From Geitlerinema sp. PCC 9228 (lineage in GTDB: Bacteria; Cyanobacteriota; Cyanobacteriia; Cyanobacteriales; PCC-9228), in contig NZ_LNDC01000171.1 of the NCBI RefSeq assembly GCF_001870905.1, forward strand, positions 1 to 32,283: DNA of 32,283 bases. The letters are read 5' to 3'. How positions within the stretch are numbered: the first letter of the stretch is position 1; every line of letters begins with the position of its first letter. Made by a program: the position numbers and the translations under genes. Under the pieces are notes generated by a model. It did not search any database. It was not told the DNA's origin and saw only the letters and a program-made list of their open reading frames with translations. Shown piece by piece: positions 16,116 through 24,558 of the stretch.

Positions 16116-17408
16116 ATGCAATTAAAACCTATGAGGCTTCCTAATATAGAAGAAGAAGTACCGATCCTACAAATTCCCAATACCGACGGAGCTGCCAATT
16201 CCCCAGCAACATCCGATGCTGCGAATCCCTTTGGCAACTCTGGGTACCATGCGGGCCAATCTCGGGAAAACGGGCAGCCAGGGGTTGAATCCAGGAGTAA
16301 AGATATTGTGCCTAGTAACGCAGCCAGAATCAAAGTGATGGGCGTCGGCGGTGGTGGCTGTAACGCCGTCAACCGCATGATCGAGACTGAATTGGGTGGT
16401 GTGGAATTTTGGGGAATTAACACCGATGCCCAAGCCCTTTCCAACTCATCAGCCCCCAAACGCTTGCAAATCGGTCAAAAACTGACCCGCGGTTTGGGTG
16501 CCGGGGGCAATCCTTCCATCGGTCAAAAAGCTGCCGAGGAATCCCGCGATGAAATTACCAATGCTCTCGATAACTCCGATTTGGTGTTTATCACCGCTGG
16601 CATGGGAGGTGGTACCGGTACCGGAGCAGCCCCCATTGTGGCAGAGGTAGCCAAAGAAGTGGGCGCTTTGACCGTGGGTGTGGTCACCAAACCCTTCATG
16701 TTTGAAGGCAGACGGCGTTCCAATCAAGCGGAAGAAGGTATTGCCGCTTTGCAAAGTCGCGTGGATACGCTGATCGTGATCCCTAACGATCGCTTGCTTT
16801 CGGTAATTACCGAACAAACCCCGGTGCAGGAAGCCTTTCGCTATGCAGACAGCATTTTGGGACAAGGCGTACAGGGGATTTCCGATATTATTACCATTCC
16901 GGGTTTGGTAAATGTGGATTTTGCCGACGTGCGCGCGGTGATGGCAGATGCTGGTTCGGCTTTGATGGGCATTGGTGAAGGTTCTGGCAAATCTCGGGCG
17001 CGGGAAGCGGCTGTGGCTGCGATTTCTTCGCCTTTGCTAGAGTCTTCTATAGAAGGCGCGCAAGGGGTGGTTCTCAATATTACCGGCGGCAACGATTTGA
17101 GCCTGTACGAGGTGAATACGGCTGCGGAAACTATTTACGATGCGGTAGACCCCAATGCCAATATTATTTTTGGCGCGGTAATCGACGATCGCATGCAGGG
17201 AGAAGTGCGCATTACCGTGATTGCTACTGGCTTTGATACCGAAGGCAGTGGTGCTGAGGAAGGAAGCGAAACGGTAGAATCATCGCCTTCAGATCGTAAA
17301 AGCGATCGCCGTCCCCCCTCCCAACCCTCGCGGGAAACGCCTTTCAAACAGCCAGGCGGCGGTTTGGATATTCCCGAATTCCTGCAACGTAGAAGACCCA
17401 ATCGATAA
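16116..17408 (+). CDS. ftsZ: Cell division protein FtsZ
   Basis: 430 aa from ATG 16116. The frame stays open upstream to 15954, but those residues come from the transposon end and repeats, so the later start is chosen; ATG 16131 is also possible. After a variable N-terminal extension of about 65 residues, the GTPase domain starts with [18 protein letters not shown] and has the tubulin signature [10 protein letters not shown] (about 165-174). The C-terminal linker is disordered and charged, and the conserved tail [16 protein letters not shown] binds divisome partners. FtsZ polymerises at midcell to form the Z-ring. thiD follows after 14 bp and is probably co-transcribed. Confidence 0.98.
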   Translation: MQLKPMRLPNIEEEVPILQIPNTDGAANSPATSDAANPFGNSGYHAGQSRENGQPGVESRSKDIVPSNAARIKVMGVGGGGCNAVNRMIETELGGVEFWGINTDAQALSNSSAPKRLQIGQKLTRGLGAGGNPSIGQKAAEESRDEITNALDNSDLVFITAGMGGGTGTGAAPIVAEVAKEVGALTVGVVTKPFMFEGRRRSNQAEEGIAALQSRVDTLIVIPNDRLLSVITEQTPVQEAFRYADSILGQGVQGISDIITIPGLVNVDFADVRAVMADAGSALMGIGEGSGKSRAREAAVAAISSPLLESSIEGAQGVVLNITGGNDLSLYEVNTAAETIYDAVDPNANIIFGAVIDDRMQGEVRITVIATGFDTEGSGAEEGSETVESSPSDRKSDRRPPSQPSRETPFKQPGGGLDIPEFLQRRRPNR

Positions 17409-17422
17409 ATTCTATTCTTTTT

Positions 17423-18253
17423 ATGAGCGAAGTTCCTGTAGCCCTGACGATTGCTGGTTCGGATAGCGGCGGTGGCGCTGGCATTCAAGCCGATTTGCGC
17501 ACGTTTGCTTTCCATCGCGTTCACGGAACCAGTGCCATTACCTGCGTTACAGCCCAAAATACCTTGGGCGTAGACCGGGTAGATGCGTTGCCTGCCGCTG
17601 CTGTTGCTGCCCAATGTCAATCGGTGGTTCGCGATATTGGGGTGCATGCTGCCAAAACCGGTATGCTGCTCAATGACGAAATTATGGTGGCAGTGGCAGA
17701 AGAAATTGAAACCTTATCCATTCCCAATTTGGTGGTGGATCCGGTGATGGTTTCCCGTACCGGTGCCAGGCTCATTGATGACGATGCCATTGCCGTTTTG
17801 TGCGAATCGTTGATTTCCCAAGCTACCATTGTGACCCCCAACCACTACGAGGCACAACTGCTCAGCGAGTGGGGAATTGATGGCGTGGAGGATATGAAAA
17901 GGGCAGCGGAAAAAATTTACGAGCTAGGTGCATCTGCGGTTTTGGTGAAAGGGGGTGGTATGCTCAAAGAGTGCTGGGGAACCGATGTTTGGTTTGATGG
18001 CGATCGCATGAAGGTGTTAAAAGCCGATCGCATTGAAACCAAAAATACCCACGGCACTGGCTGTACCCTCTCCGCCGCGATCGCTGCCAACCTGGCTTTG
18101 GGCAAACCCCTGTTCAAAGCCGTACAAGCCGCCAAAGACTACACCACCGAAGCCATCCGCCATTCCTTTGATTTGGGAGAAGGTCAAGGCCCCATCGGGC
18201 ATTTCCTTGGTCTCGACCAGCGAAAATCCCACTCGTCCAAAAAACATCACTAA
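17423..18253 (+). CDS. thiD: Bifunctional hydroxymethylpyrimidine kinase/phosphomethylpyrimidine kinase
   Basis: 276 aa, ribokinase fold. It phosphorylates HMP and HMP-P to HMP-PP for thiamine synthesis in the cytosol. Seen: the substrate loop ALTIAGSDSGGGAGIQADLR (about 7-26), the VTAQNT motif, VVDPVMVSRTGARLI (about 104-118) and the ATP/anion hole with catalytic Asp-region TKNTHGTGCTLSAAIA (about 209-224). The whole catalytic region is intact. It starts 14 bp after ftsZ. No TPP riboswitch is visible; the gap is too short for one. Confidence 0.96.
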   Translation: MSEVPVALTIAGSDSGGGAGIQADLRTFAFHRVHGTSAITCVTAQNTLGVDRVDALPAAAVAAQCQSVVRDIGVHAAKTGMLLNDEIMVAVAEEIETLSIPNLVVDPVMVSRTGARLIDDDAIAVLCESLISQATIVTPNHYEAQLLSEWGIDGVEDMKRAAEKIYELGASAVLVKGGGMLKECWGTDVWFDGDRMKVLKADRIETKNTHGTGCTLSAAIAANLALGKPLFKAVQAAKDYTTEAIRHSFDLGEGQGPIGHFLGLDQRKSHSSKKHH

Positions 18254-18523
18254 ATCGATGAACCATCCCCACCTGCCGCGTTGGCTAATTCCTTGCTTTT
18301 GCTTACCACAAAATCGGCATTTTGTCAAGAAATCTAAACCGATCTCCAAGGGCAGTTTGCCCCACCCCGCATCGAAACCCTAGCCGCGCGCAGTTTGGTC
18401 AGCTGCCATCCATCCCCAACCAGGCTTGCAAGAACGAGACATATTGCAAGAAATCATTCAATAGGACCCATCTGCTTTTCAAGAATTATTCCCCCAATTC
18501 GTGCAGCGCCCGGAGGTCACATC
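18254..18523. other. 270-bp gap with a trace of decayed coding sequence
   Basis: In the second half the plus strand reads GLQERDILQEII, a stop, then DPSAFQELFPQFVQRP, a coding-like helical stretch broken by one TAG and overlapping the CHAT gene start. It may be the end of a lost gene. No terminator was seen after thiD. Confidence 0.3.
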
Positions 18524-19909
18524 GTGGCAAGACAACAGCACCGATTCTTAACAAAATCCTTTTTCGGTTTCGTCACCAGCGTTCCCTTGTGGGGCACTCT
18601 TTTGAGTGGATGGGCAGTGGCTCAAACCTCCTCTCTACCATCTCATTTTGGCACCTGGGAAATTTCTCCCATGACCCCGCAACAAGTGGCAGCACGCGCT
18701 ACCGAGTTAGAAAATAATTGGGAAGAGGTTTATGAAAGCTATTTTGAAACCAATTTATCAACCGTCGAAATTACGGGGCAAGAAATTCCCAAAACCTTAG
18801 AAAAAATTAGCCAAGCAACGGATAACCAGACAGCCCTGATTTATGTCGATGCTACCCCTTCCCACTTACAAGTATTGGCTTTTGCCCCCGGTCGTTCGCC
18901 CAAAGGCTATATTGTGCCCGAAGCCAAGCGCGAATTGGTTTTAGAAACCGTCAAAAACTTGCGCGCCCACATTACCAATCGCCGCCAGCGCCGCAATCAA
19001 ACTTATATAAATGCAGCTAGCAAACTCCACAATTGGATAATTGGTCCCTTACAGGGTTACTTTCAGGGAGGAGAAAATCATATTTCCATCGATACTTTGC
19101 TGTTTTGTATGGGAAGTGGCTTGCGATCGCTTCCTTTATCCGCTTTGCACGACGGCGAACAATTTCTCATCGAACAATACAGTTTGGCCATCATTCCTGC
19201 TTTCAACATGATTGACACCCAACCCGATGCTGACAGCAGTGATAGAACCAACGTACTCGCCATGGGCAGGTCGGAATTTGAGGATTTTACCCCATTGCCA
19301 GCCGTTCCCATCGAACTGGAAACCGTTCTAACCGGCGATTGGACGGGCAAATCTTTCTTAAATCAAGGATTTACTTTGAACAAACTGCGATCGCAGCTCC
19401 AAAATTCCGTTGATATCGTCCATTTAGCCACCCACGCCAGATTTGAAACCGGAGAATTAAAAGATTCCTTTATCCAATTGTGGGATACCCAACTAACGCC
19501 CCCAGAATTACGCCAACTACCCTTTGCCGAATTCGCCATCAACCTATTGGTATTGAGCGCCTGTCAGACAGCCTTGGGCGCAGGCAACGCCGAATTGGGA
19601 TTTGCCGGATTGGCCGTCAACAGCGGCGTACAAACCGCCTTGGCTAGTATTTGGCAAGTAAGCGACGCCGGTACTTTAGCGTTAATGGGCAAATTTTACC
19701 AACACTTGCAAGACCATTCCCTCAAAGCCGAAGCCTTACGCCAGGCACAGCTAGATTTACTCAATCAAGCCGTACGCTTGGAAAACGGTTCCCTGCGCGG
19801 GGTTCGCGGTGCCGTGGCTTTGCCCCCAGAACTCAACAACTTGCCCAACGAAAACCTTTCCCATCCTTACTATTGGGCGGGATTTGTGACCATCGGCGCT
19901 CCTTGGTAA
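18524..19909 (+). CDS. CHAT-domain protein with N-terminal signal peptide
   Basis: 461 aa from GTG 18524, preferred over an upstream in-frame start because of a perfect GGAGGT six bases before it and because it reveals a signal peptide: basic start MARQQHRFLTK, hydrophobic core about 12-30, and an AxA-like site WAVAQ at about 30-34. The caspase-like CHAT domain occupies roughly 190-460, with the catalytic dyad H304 (VHLATHARF) and C347 (LLVLSACQTALG), and the family end SHPYYWAGFVTIG. Cyanobacterial CHAT proteins usually carry TPR repeats; this one has none, only a helical region (about 50-180). Export suggests a peptidase acting outside the cytoplasm. Convergent with the GH3 gene, 14 bp apart. 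Target unknown. Confidence 0.9.
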   Translation: MARQQHRFLTKSFFGFVTSVPLWGTLLSGWAVAQTSSLPSHFGTWEISPMTPQQVAARATELENNWEEVYESYFETNLSTVEITGQEIPKTLEKISQATDNQTALIYVDATPSHLQVLAFAPGRSPKGYIVPEAKRELVLETVKNLRAHITNRRQRRNQTYINAASKLHNWIIGPLQGYFQGGENHISIDTLLFCMGSGLRSLPLSALHDGEQFLIEQYSLAIIPAFNMIDTQPDADSSDRTNVLAMGRSEFEDFTPLPAVPIELETVLTGDWTGKSFLNQGFTLNKLRSQLQNSVDIVHLATHARFETGELKDSFIQLWDTQLTPPELRQLPFAEFAINLLVLSACQTALGAGNAELGFAGLAVNSGVQTALASIWQVSDAGTLALMGKFYQHLQDHSLKAEALRQAQLDLLNQAVRLENGSLRGVRGAVALPPELNNLPNENLSHPYYWAGFVTIGAPW

Positions 19910-19923
19910 ACGGGAAAATGCCA

Positions 19924-21612
19924 TTATTCTTCCAATCGCACTTCTTCCAGAACCGGCAATCCATCCAACCAATTGCGGTCTTCCGTGAGATGGGGGAATT
20001 TTAATTGCGATTCGGCAACGCCCTGTTGCAGCATCCGCTGGCGCAACCGTTCAAAACTACCCGGTGCCATAATGCGCAAGCGTGGTAGGGGAATTTGGTC
20101 GTGCCGCTTGATGGCATAAAATTTCTGCACCTCTTTCATGACTTCGTCAAACCGTTGCAAAAACTGTTTGGGATGGGATAAATGCGATTGCCGGGAAGCC
20201 AGTTCGATATTGACCAAATAGTGTGCGGGTGCAGCATCTTTGCTAAGGGTGATGCAGAAATTTTCTAGGGAAATTTGAAATTCTTCCTGCAAACGACGCA
20301 TGACTTCCACCACGTGAGCTTCGGTGGTTTTTTCGGTGGAAGATGACATGACGTTGCCTTGGCGATGGAGAAAGGTAAACAGAGGTGCTTGGTTGTAGAA
20401 ACCAGTAACCTCGATAATATCGCCCAAATCGTAGCGATAGAAACCGCTGTAGTTGCTGAAAACCACGCGATAGCGTTCTCCCACTTGGGCTTCGGTGGGG
20501 AGGATGGTTTTGGGAAATTCAGCATCCCATTGGTCTTGGGGAATGAATTCCAAAAAGGTACTTTCCATGGCGGGAAGGCAGGTATCGTCGTTGAGGTCGT
20601 GGTGAATGCCCAGAACCCCTTCCGCACAAGAATAAGTTCCGCCGAAAATAGGCGTATCGCCGAAATATTCGGGAAACTTTTGAAAATAAAAGTTGGAAGT
20701 ACCGCCGCGCGCGGTGACGATAAAAGAAAGGTGGGGCCACGCGTGTTTGGGAGTCAGGTGACCGTATTTTTGGACGATTTGGCGCAATTCGGCAGCTCGT
20801 TGGGGGTGGGGAGATAGTTTTGGTTCCAGTCGGCTGCGAATATCTTGGCTGTCACCGTCAATGGGTAGCCAGGAGGCGATGGTACCTTTCTCTAAATCGT
20901 CAATTAAAGATTCGCTGTATTCGCTGAGACGATCGCACATTTGTAAGGCTAGCACGGGAAAGGTAGCCCCAATGACCCGCAGTTGGCGGTTGCGCAGGGC
21001 AAACAAGAGGCAGGCGTAGTAGCGGGCTGGGGTATCGGCAATTTCAAAGGTTTCAAAGGGATGGGCAAATACCTGCCGGGAGAGTCTATCTGTCAACCGC
21101 GCGTCGCTGGTACTGACGGGGGCATAGGGGATGCCGCTGGGGGTGATGCCGTGGGAATTTGCGGAAATGGGATAGAGAAATTCTCCTAAAGGTCGATTTT
21201 GACGGGCAGCGGCGGCTACGCCAAATCCGGCGGCGGTGCGGTTGGAACGAGCGAGAACCCGGCGCGATCGCTTGGTGACGGGAATCAGCTTTTTGGTTCC
21301 CGTAGAACCGCTGCTGATATTAAAATAAATAAGTGGATCGGCGACGAGAACGTTGGGTTCGCCGTTTGCCATGCGTTGGGTGTAGGGTTCAAATGCCTGA
21401 TAAGACTGTACGGGAATTCGTTCGCGAAACTGGTCGATGGTTTGGATATCGGCAAAGCCGTACTCGCGCCCAAAAGCCGTATCTTGGTGGGTTTGCAGTA
21501 GCGATCGCAAAAACTTTTCTTGTACCTCATCCATGCGATGGGTTTTGCGCAGGAAATTCCATCGAGACCAATAGGCGATCGCTGTGAAAGCCGAAAATGC
21601 TAAATTCCTCAT
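19924..21612 (-). CDS. GH3 auxin-responsive-promoter family acyl-amido synthetase
   Basis: 562 aa, typical for the GH3 family of adenylate-forming enzymes. In plants these activate a carboxylic acid with ATP and couple it to an amino acid. ATP-binding motif 1 is FNISSGSTGTKKLIPVTKRS (about 98-117). Other family features: GGTYSCAEGVLGI (about 300), and YRVVFSNYSGFYRYDLGDII (about 378-397), which contains the second and third nucleotide-binding motifs. The C-terminal domain begins around TFLHRQGNVMSSSTEKTTEA. The N-terminus (FSAFTAIAYWSRW) could be a short membrane-associated helix. Bacterial substrates are largely unknown. The upstream gene on the same strand is a cysteate-synthase-like enzyme, 94 bp away, which suggests that the amino acid partner could be cysteate. 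Confidence 0.92.
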   Translation of the reverse strand: MRNLAFSAFTAIAYWSRWNFLRKTHRMDEVQEKFLRSLLQTHQDTAFGREYGFADIQTIDQFRERIPVQSYQAFEPYTQRMANGEPNVLVADPLIYFNISSGSTGTKKLIPVTKRSRRVLARSNRTAAGFGVAAAARQNRPLGEFLYPISANSHGITPSGIPYAPVSTSDARLTDRLSRQVFAHPFETFEIADTPARYYACLLFALRNRQLRVIGATFPVLALQMCDRLSEYSESLIDDLEKGTIASWLPIDGDSQDIRSRLEPKLSPHPQRAAELRQIVQKYGHLTPKHAWPHLSFIVTARGGTSNFYFQKFPEYFGDTPIFGGTYSCAEGVLGIHHDLNDDTCLPAMESTFLEFIPQDQWDAEFPKTILPTEAQVGERYRVVFSNYSGFYRYDLGDIIEVTGFYNQAPLFTFLHRQGNVMSSSTEKTTEAHVVEVMRRLQEEFQISLENFCITLSKDAAPAHYLVNIELASRQSHLSHPKQFLQRFDEVMKEVQKFYAIKRHDQIPLPRLRIMAPGSFERLRQRMLQQGVAESQLKFPHLTEDRNWLDGLPVLEEVRLEE

Positions 21613-21683
21613 AAAACAACCAACCTGTTAACCGCAAAGGCAGAATAGAGACTTGGGCACGAGCGCTATCAAACAGCGAATCA

Positions 21684-21709
21684 TAGGGTCGATTCGCGAA
21701 TCGATCCTA
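21684..21709. repeat. 26-bp palindrome overlapping a stop codon
   Basis: TAGGGTCGATTCG with its near-perfect complement (13 pairs, one G-T), a member of the TAGGG...CCTA palindrome class. The last three bases supply the TAG stop of the minus-strand gene at 21707, so it may also act as its 3' hairpin. Confidence 0.6.
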
Positions 21710-23086
21710 CGCAAAAGGTCGTTCTCTTCCCAAGCGAACGTCAAACCAAGAACCGGAAGTAGGAGACAGCACAAAATCGGCAGACCATGGCTGCCTACCC
21801 AACTCTCGCTGCATGCGCTTGATGCCACCGCTGGTAATATTTAACAAAACGCATTCATCCTTATTGACTTTACCAGCTTCTACAGCCTGGATCAACGCTG
21901 CCGTTGCTACTCCCGATGCGGCACTAATATCAATTCCTTCCAATCGTTCGAACAACCAGCGAGCGTAGCTACAAGCCTGGTTACCAACAGCATACATATT
22001 TCCTCCCGTATCGGTTAGCGCATCGTACAAACCACCAGGCATGGCATAGGCAGGATTGCGATTGGTGAGAACTTGAGCCAAAACTTGCTGAATTTGCGAT
22101 CGCGCGATCGCTTCCGGTGGCCTATTCAGCGAACGGCTTTGTGCGTGCCAAGCATCTACCATGGGGGTAAAGGGCGCATTTTGTGCCAAATGCAATCTCA
22201 TGCGTTTTTCTCCAAAGCGACCATCTTCTAGCAACCGCAAATTCGCTTCCCAAGCCGCGATCGCACCTGTTCCCGAACCCACAGCCTGAAAATAGCTATC
22301 GGGAATTTCCCCCAACGTCACCGCTGCTTCTAAAACTGTTACCCCCATCCCATCCCGTCGCGCCACATTCAAGACCCCACCTTCCGGGAAAAAACCGTTT
22401 TGAGTAGCAATGGAACGAGCAATGGCAATAGCATCGGAGTAGTCGCTGTTGTCAGCAACGGCAACCAAACGAATGGAAGAGGCATTTTGGGGCAACTTGC
22501 CGTTGGTACTCCAGATTTGAGACAAACTACTTTCGGGAACCACCAAACAAATGGGGAAATCGAGGGTTTCTCCCACATGGGCAAATGCCCGCCCTGTATT
22601 CCCCGCAGAAGCCAACGTCAGCATACGATGGCAATTGGGAGGAATTCTGGCGAGTACGCAAGCCGCTTCTAACTCTTTAAAAGAACCAGTAGCCAGGGCA
22701 GCCTGTTTTTCCGGCCAGTAGCCGTTAAAACAGATATAAAGGCGCTCTAAACCCAAATAGGCAGCGAGCTTCTGGCTTTGATAGACAATGGGTTTGCCAG
22801 CAACATCTAAAGCACGGTTCACTGGCAACCAATCGATATAGCGGAAAATTCCAGGTAGTTGGGGTTTGACTTGGAGCTGTTTTTGGGAATAGACGGTGCG
22901 TAACAAAGATCCGGATTCCCGACAGCGATCGCAATGCAATCGAAACGGATGGGGCGGATATTCGATACCGCAGGAAAGGCAACGGAGGGTGTAGCGATAG
23001 GAAGGCGAACGACCGCCGCGATCGCCAGAAACTGGATCGAGCGATACCAGTTCCTGTTGGTTGTGGCTACGGCTACGATGGGACAT
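21707..23086 (-). CDS. Cysteate synthase-like PLP enzyme (threonine synthase superfamily)
   Basis: 459 aa, fold-type II PLP enzyme. An N-terminal zinc-ribbon-like element has C36/C39 and C52/C55 (LRCLSCG, HCDRC). PLP lysine K137 lies in ATGSFKELEA. The phosphate and cofactor loops are TLASAGNTGRAFAHV, FPEGGVLNVARRDGMG and AVGSGTGAIAAWEANLRL. The region FNGYWPEK before the lysine, LAQNAPFTPMVDAW and MPGGLYDALTDTGG match archaeal cysteate synthase as I remember it (methanogen coenzyme M pathway; O-phosphoserine plus sulfite gives L-cysteate) better than ordinary threonine synthase. So cysteate synthesis is a strong guess. Threonine synthase activity is the main alternative. It lies upstream of and co-directional with the GH3 gene. 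Confidence 0.85.
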   Translation of the reverse strand: MSHRSRSHNQQELVSLDPVSGDRGGRSPSYRYTLRCLSCGIEYPPHPFRLHCDRCRESGSLLRTVYSQKQLQVKPQLPGIFRYIDWLPVNRALDVAGKPIVYQSQKLAAYLGLERLYICFNGYWPEKQAALATGSFKELEAACVLARIPPNCHRMLTLASAGNTGRAFAHVGETLDFPICLVVPESSLSQIWSTNGKLPQNASSIRLVAVADNSDYSDAIAIARSIATQNGFFPEGGVLNVARRDGMGVTVLEAAVTLGEIPDSYFQAVGSGTGAIAAWEANLRLLEDGRFGEKRMRLHLAQNAPFTPMVDAWHAQSRSLNRPPEAIARSQIQQVLAQVLTNRNPAYAMPGGLYDALTDTGGNMYAVGNQACSYARWLFERLEGIDISAASGVATAALIQAVEAGKVNKDECVLLNITSGGIKRMQRELGRQPWSADFVLSPTSGSWFDVRLGRERPFA

Positions 23087-23410
23087 CTATAAGGGAAAGG
23101 GTCAGGGTTTCAAAATGCACGTTTTCCTACTTTACATGTATTTGTTGGTATTCTCGGTGGAAAATTTCCCAATATTTAACAGATGGCTGTATGAAAAGCA
23201 TGGATTTGCCCGATGAGACAAATAGGCAAATTGTTCTAAAATTTTTCCTTCACAAGGCAACTGCGAAACTCAAACCTTTTGCCTCTGTGCCAAAATGCCG
23301 CCTTCTCAAAAAGTTTCTCCTCAGGTATCTACTTGTGGTAAAATTTTTGCAATTTGAAAACCGCACAACCAGCACCAGCAAGTGCCTACGCTTGGTTAAC
23401 GGCTACTGCT
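23087..23410. other. 324-bp divergent gap upstream of ureA
   Basis: AT-rich in the middle. A possible -10 box TAAAAT at about 23338 lies 70 bp before ureA. I looked for an NtcA site (GTA-N8-TAC), expected for nitrogen genes, and saw none with correct spacing. No gene or strong hairpin was seen. Confidence 0.5.
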
Positions 23411-23713
23411 ATGCAACTAACGCCCCAAGAAAAAGACAAACTTATGGTATTCACCGCTGCCTTGCTAGCGGAACGACGACTGGCGAAAGGTCTGAAGCTC
23501 AACTATCCCGAAGCTGTGGCTTATATTACGGCAGGAATTTTGGAAGGCGCGCGGGAAGGGCGTACGGTGGCCGATTTAATGAGTTATGGCGCTACTTTGC
23601 TGACCCGCGATGACGTAATGGAAGGCATCCCGGAAATGCTGCCGGAGGTGCAGGTAGAAGCAACCTTTCCCGACGGTACGAAATTGGTCACCGTTCACAA
23701 TCCCATTCGATAA
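23411..23713 (+). CDS. ureA: Urease gamma subunit
   Basis: 100 aa, the standard length. The start is ATG 23411 because it gives the family N-terminus [20 protein letters not shown]; the frame is open upstream to a TTG at 23354, but that segment is not urease-like. Conserved features: [20 protein letters not shown] (about 26-45) and [20 protein letters not shown] (about 71-90). UreA is the small structural subunit of the nickel urease trimer in the cytosol and has no catalytic residues of its own. No clear Shine-Dalgarno sequence. ureB follows after 15 bp. Confidence 0.98.
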   Translation: MQLTPQEKDKLMVFTAALLAERRLAKGLKLNYPEAVAYITAGILEGAREGRTVADLMSYGATLLTRDDVMEGIPEMLPEVQVEATFPDGTKLVTVHNPIR

Positions 23714-23728
23714 CTAGCGAGATTAGCC

Positions 23729-24040
23729 ATGATTCCAGGCGAAATGATTCCCCAAGCCGGCGACATCGAACTCAATGCCACGCGCCCGATTACTACCGTA
23801 CGGGTAGCCAACAGCGGCGATCGCCCCATTCAAGTAGGGTCTCATTTTCATTTTTACGAAGCTAACGCAGCGTTGCTATTCGAGCGCGAGCCTACCAAAG
23901 GCATGCATTTAAACCTTCCCGCCGGCGCGGCTGTTCGGTTTGAACCTGGCGACGAACGGGAAGTGGAATTGGTTCCCTACGCCGGCAGCCGCCATGTATA
24001 TGGATTTAACGCGCAAGTCAATGGTGCTTTGGATAGTTAA
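23729..24040 (+). CDS. ureB: Urease beta subunit
   Basis: 103 aa, the usual length. It begins [20 protein letters not shown] and contains [20 protein letters not shown] (about 27-46) and [20 protein letters not shown] (about 65-84), which are family signatures. It is the beta structural subunit of urease. The catalytic alpha subunit gene ureC does not follow; ispF does, three bases later. So the urease operon is split, and UreC and the nickel-insertion proteins UreDEFG must be encoded elsewhere if the enzyme is functional. Confidence 0.98.
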   Translation: MIPGEMIPQAGDIELNATRPITTVRVANSGDRPIQVGSHFHFYEANAALLFEREPTKGMHLNLPAGAAVRFEPGDEREVELVPYAGSRHVYGFNAQVNGALDS

Positions 24041-24043
24041 ATC

Positions 24044-24547
24044 ATGACCAACATTCGCATTGGCAACGGTTACGATATCCATCGCTTGGGGCGCGATCGC
24101 CCGTTAATTTTGGGAGGCGTAGAAATTCCCCACCAACTGGGATTGGTGGGGCACAGCGATGCTGATGTTCTCACACATGCGATTATGGATGCCATGTTGG
24201 GGGCCTTGTGTTTGGGCGATATTGGCGTTCACTTTCCCCCCAACGACGACCGCTGGAAAGGGGCGAACAGCCTGGTGTTGCTAGAGCAAGTTTGCTATCT
24301 CCTTGCTAAGGAAAACTGGCAAATTGGCAATATCGATGCGGTCATTGTTGCCGAACGTCCAAAACTCAAACCCTATTTAGGGGTCATGCGCGATCGCTTG
24401 GCAACCGTGTTAAAAATCGGCAGCGATCGAATTAGCATCAAAGCCACCACCAACGAAAAAATGGATGCCGTTGGTCGCGAAGAAGCCATGTCTGCCTATG
24501 CCGTTGCCTTGCTAGTTCAAGCCGACAGCCCCCCTCCCAGTAGCTAA
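24044..24547 (+). CDS. ispF: 2-C-methyl-D-erythritol 2,4-cyclodiphosphate synthase
   Basis: 167 aa, full length. It catalyses the cyclisation step of the MEP isoprenoid pathway (CDP-ME-2-phosphate to MEcPP plus CMP). Zinc ligands are in GNGYDIHRL (D10, H12) and the conserved [19 protein letters not shown] (metal-binding His near residue 45). [10 protein letters not shown] and the C-terminal [17 protein letters not shown] are typical. Cytosolic trimer. The ATG lies three bases after the ureB stop, so the three genes are probably one transcript, although urease and isoprenoid synthesis are not functionally related. Confidence 0.98.
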   Translation: MTNIRIGNGYDIHRLGRDRPLILGGVEIPHQLGLVGHSDADVLTHAIMDAMLGALCLGDIGVHFPPNDDRWKGANSLVLLEQVCYLLAKENWQIGNIDAVIVAERPKLKPYLGVMRDRLATVLKIGSDRISIKATTNEKMDAVGREEAMSAYAVALLVQADSPPPSS

Positions 24548-24558
24548 TTTGAACGCCA

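Noticed and set aside
23087-23410. NtcA operator upstream of ureA
   Set aside because: No GTA-N8-TAC with a properly spaced -10 box was found.
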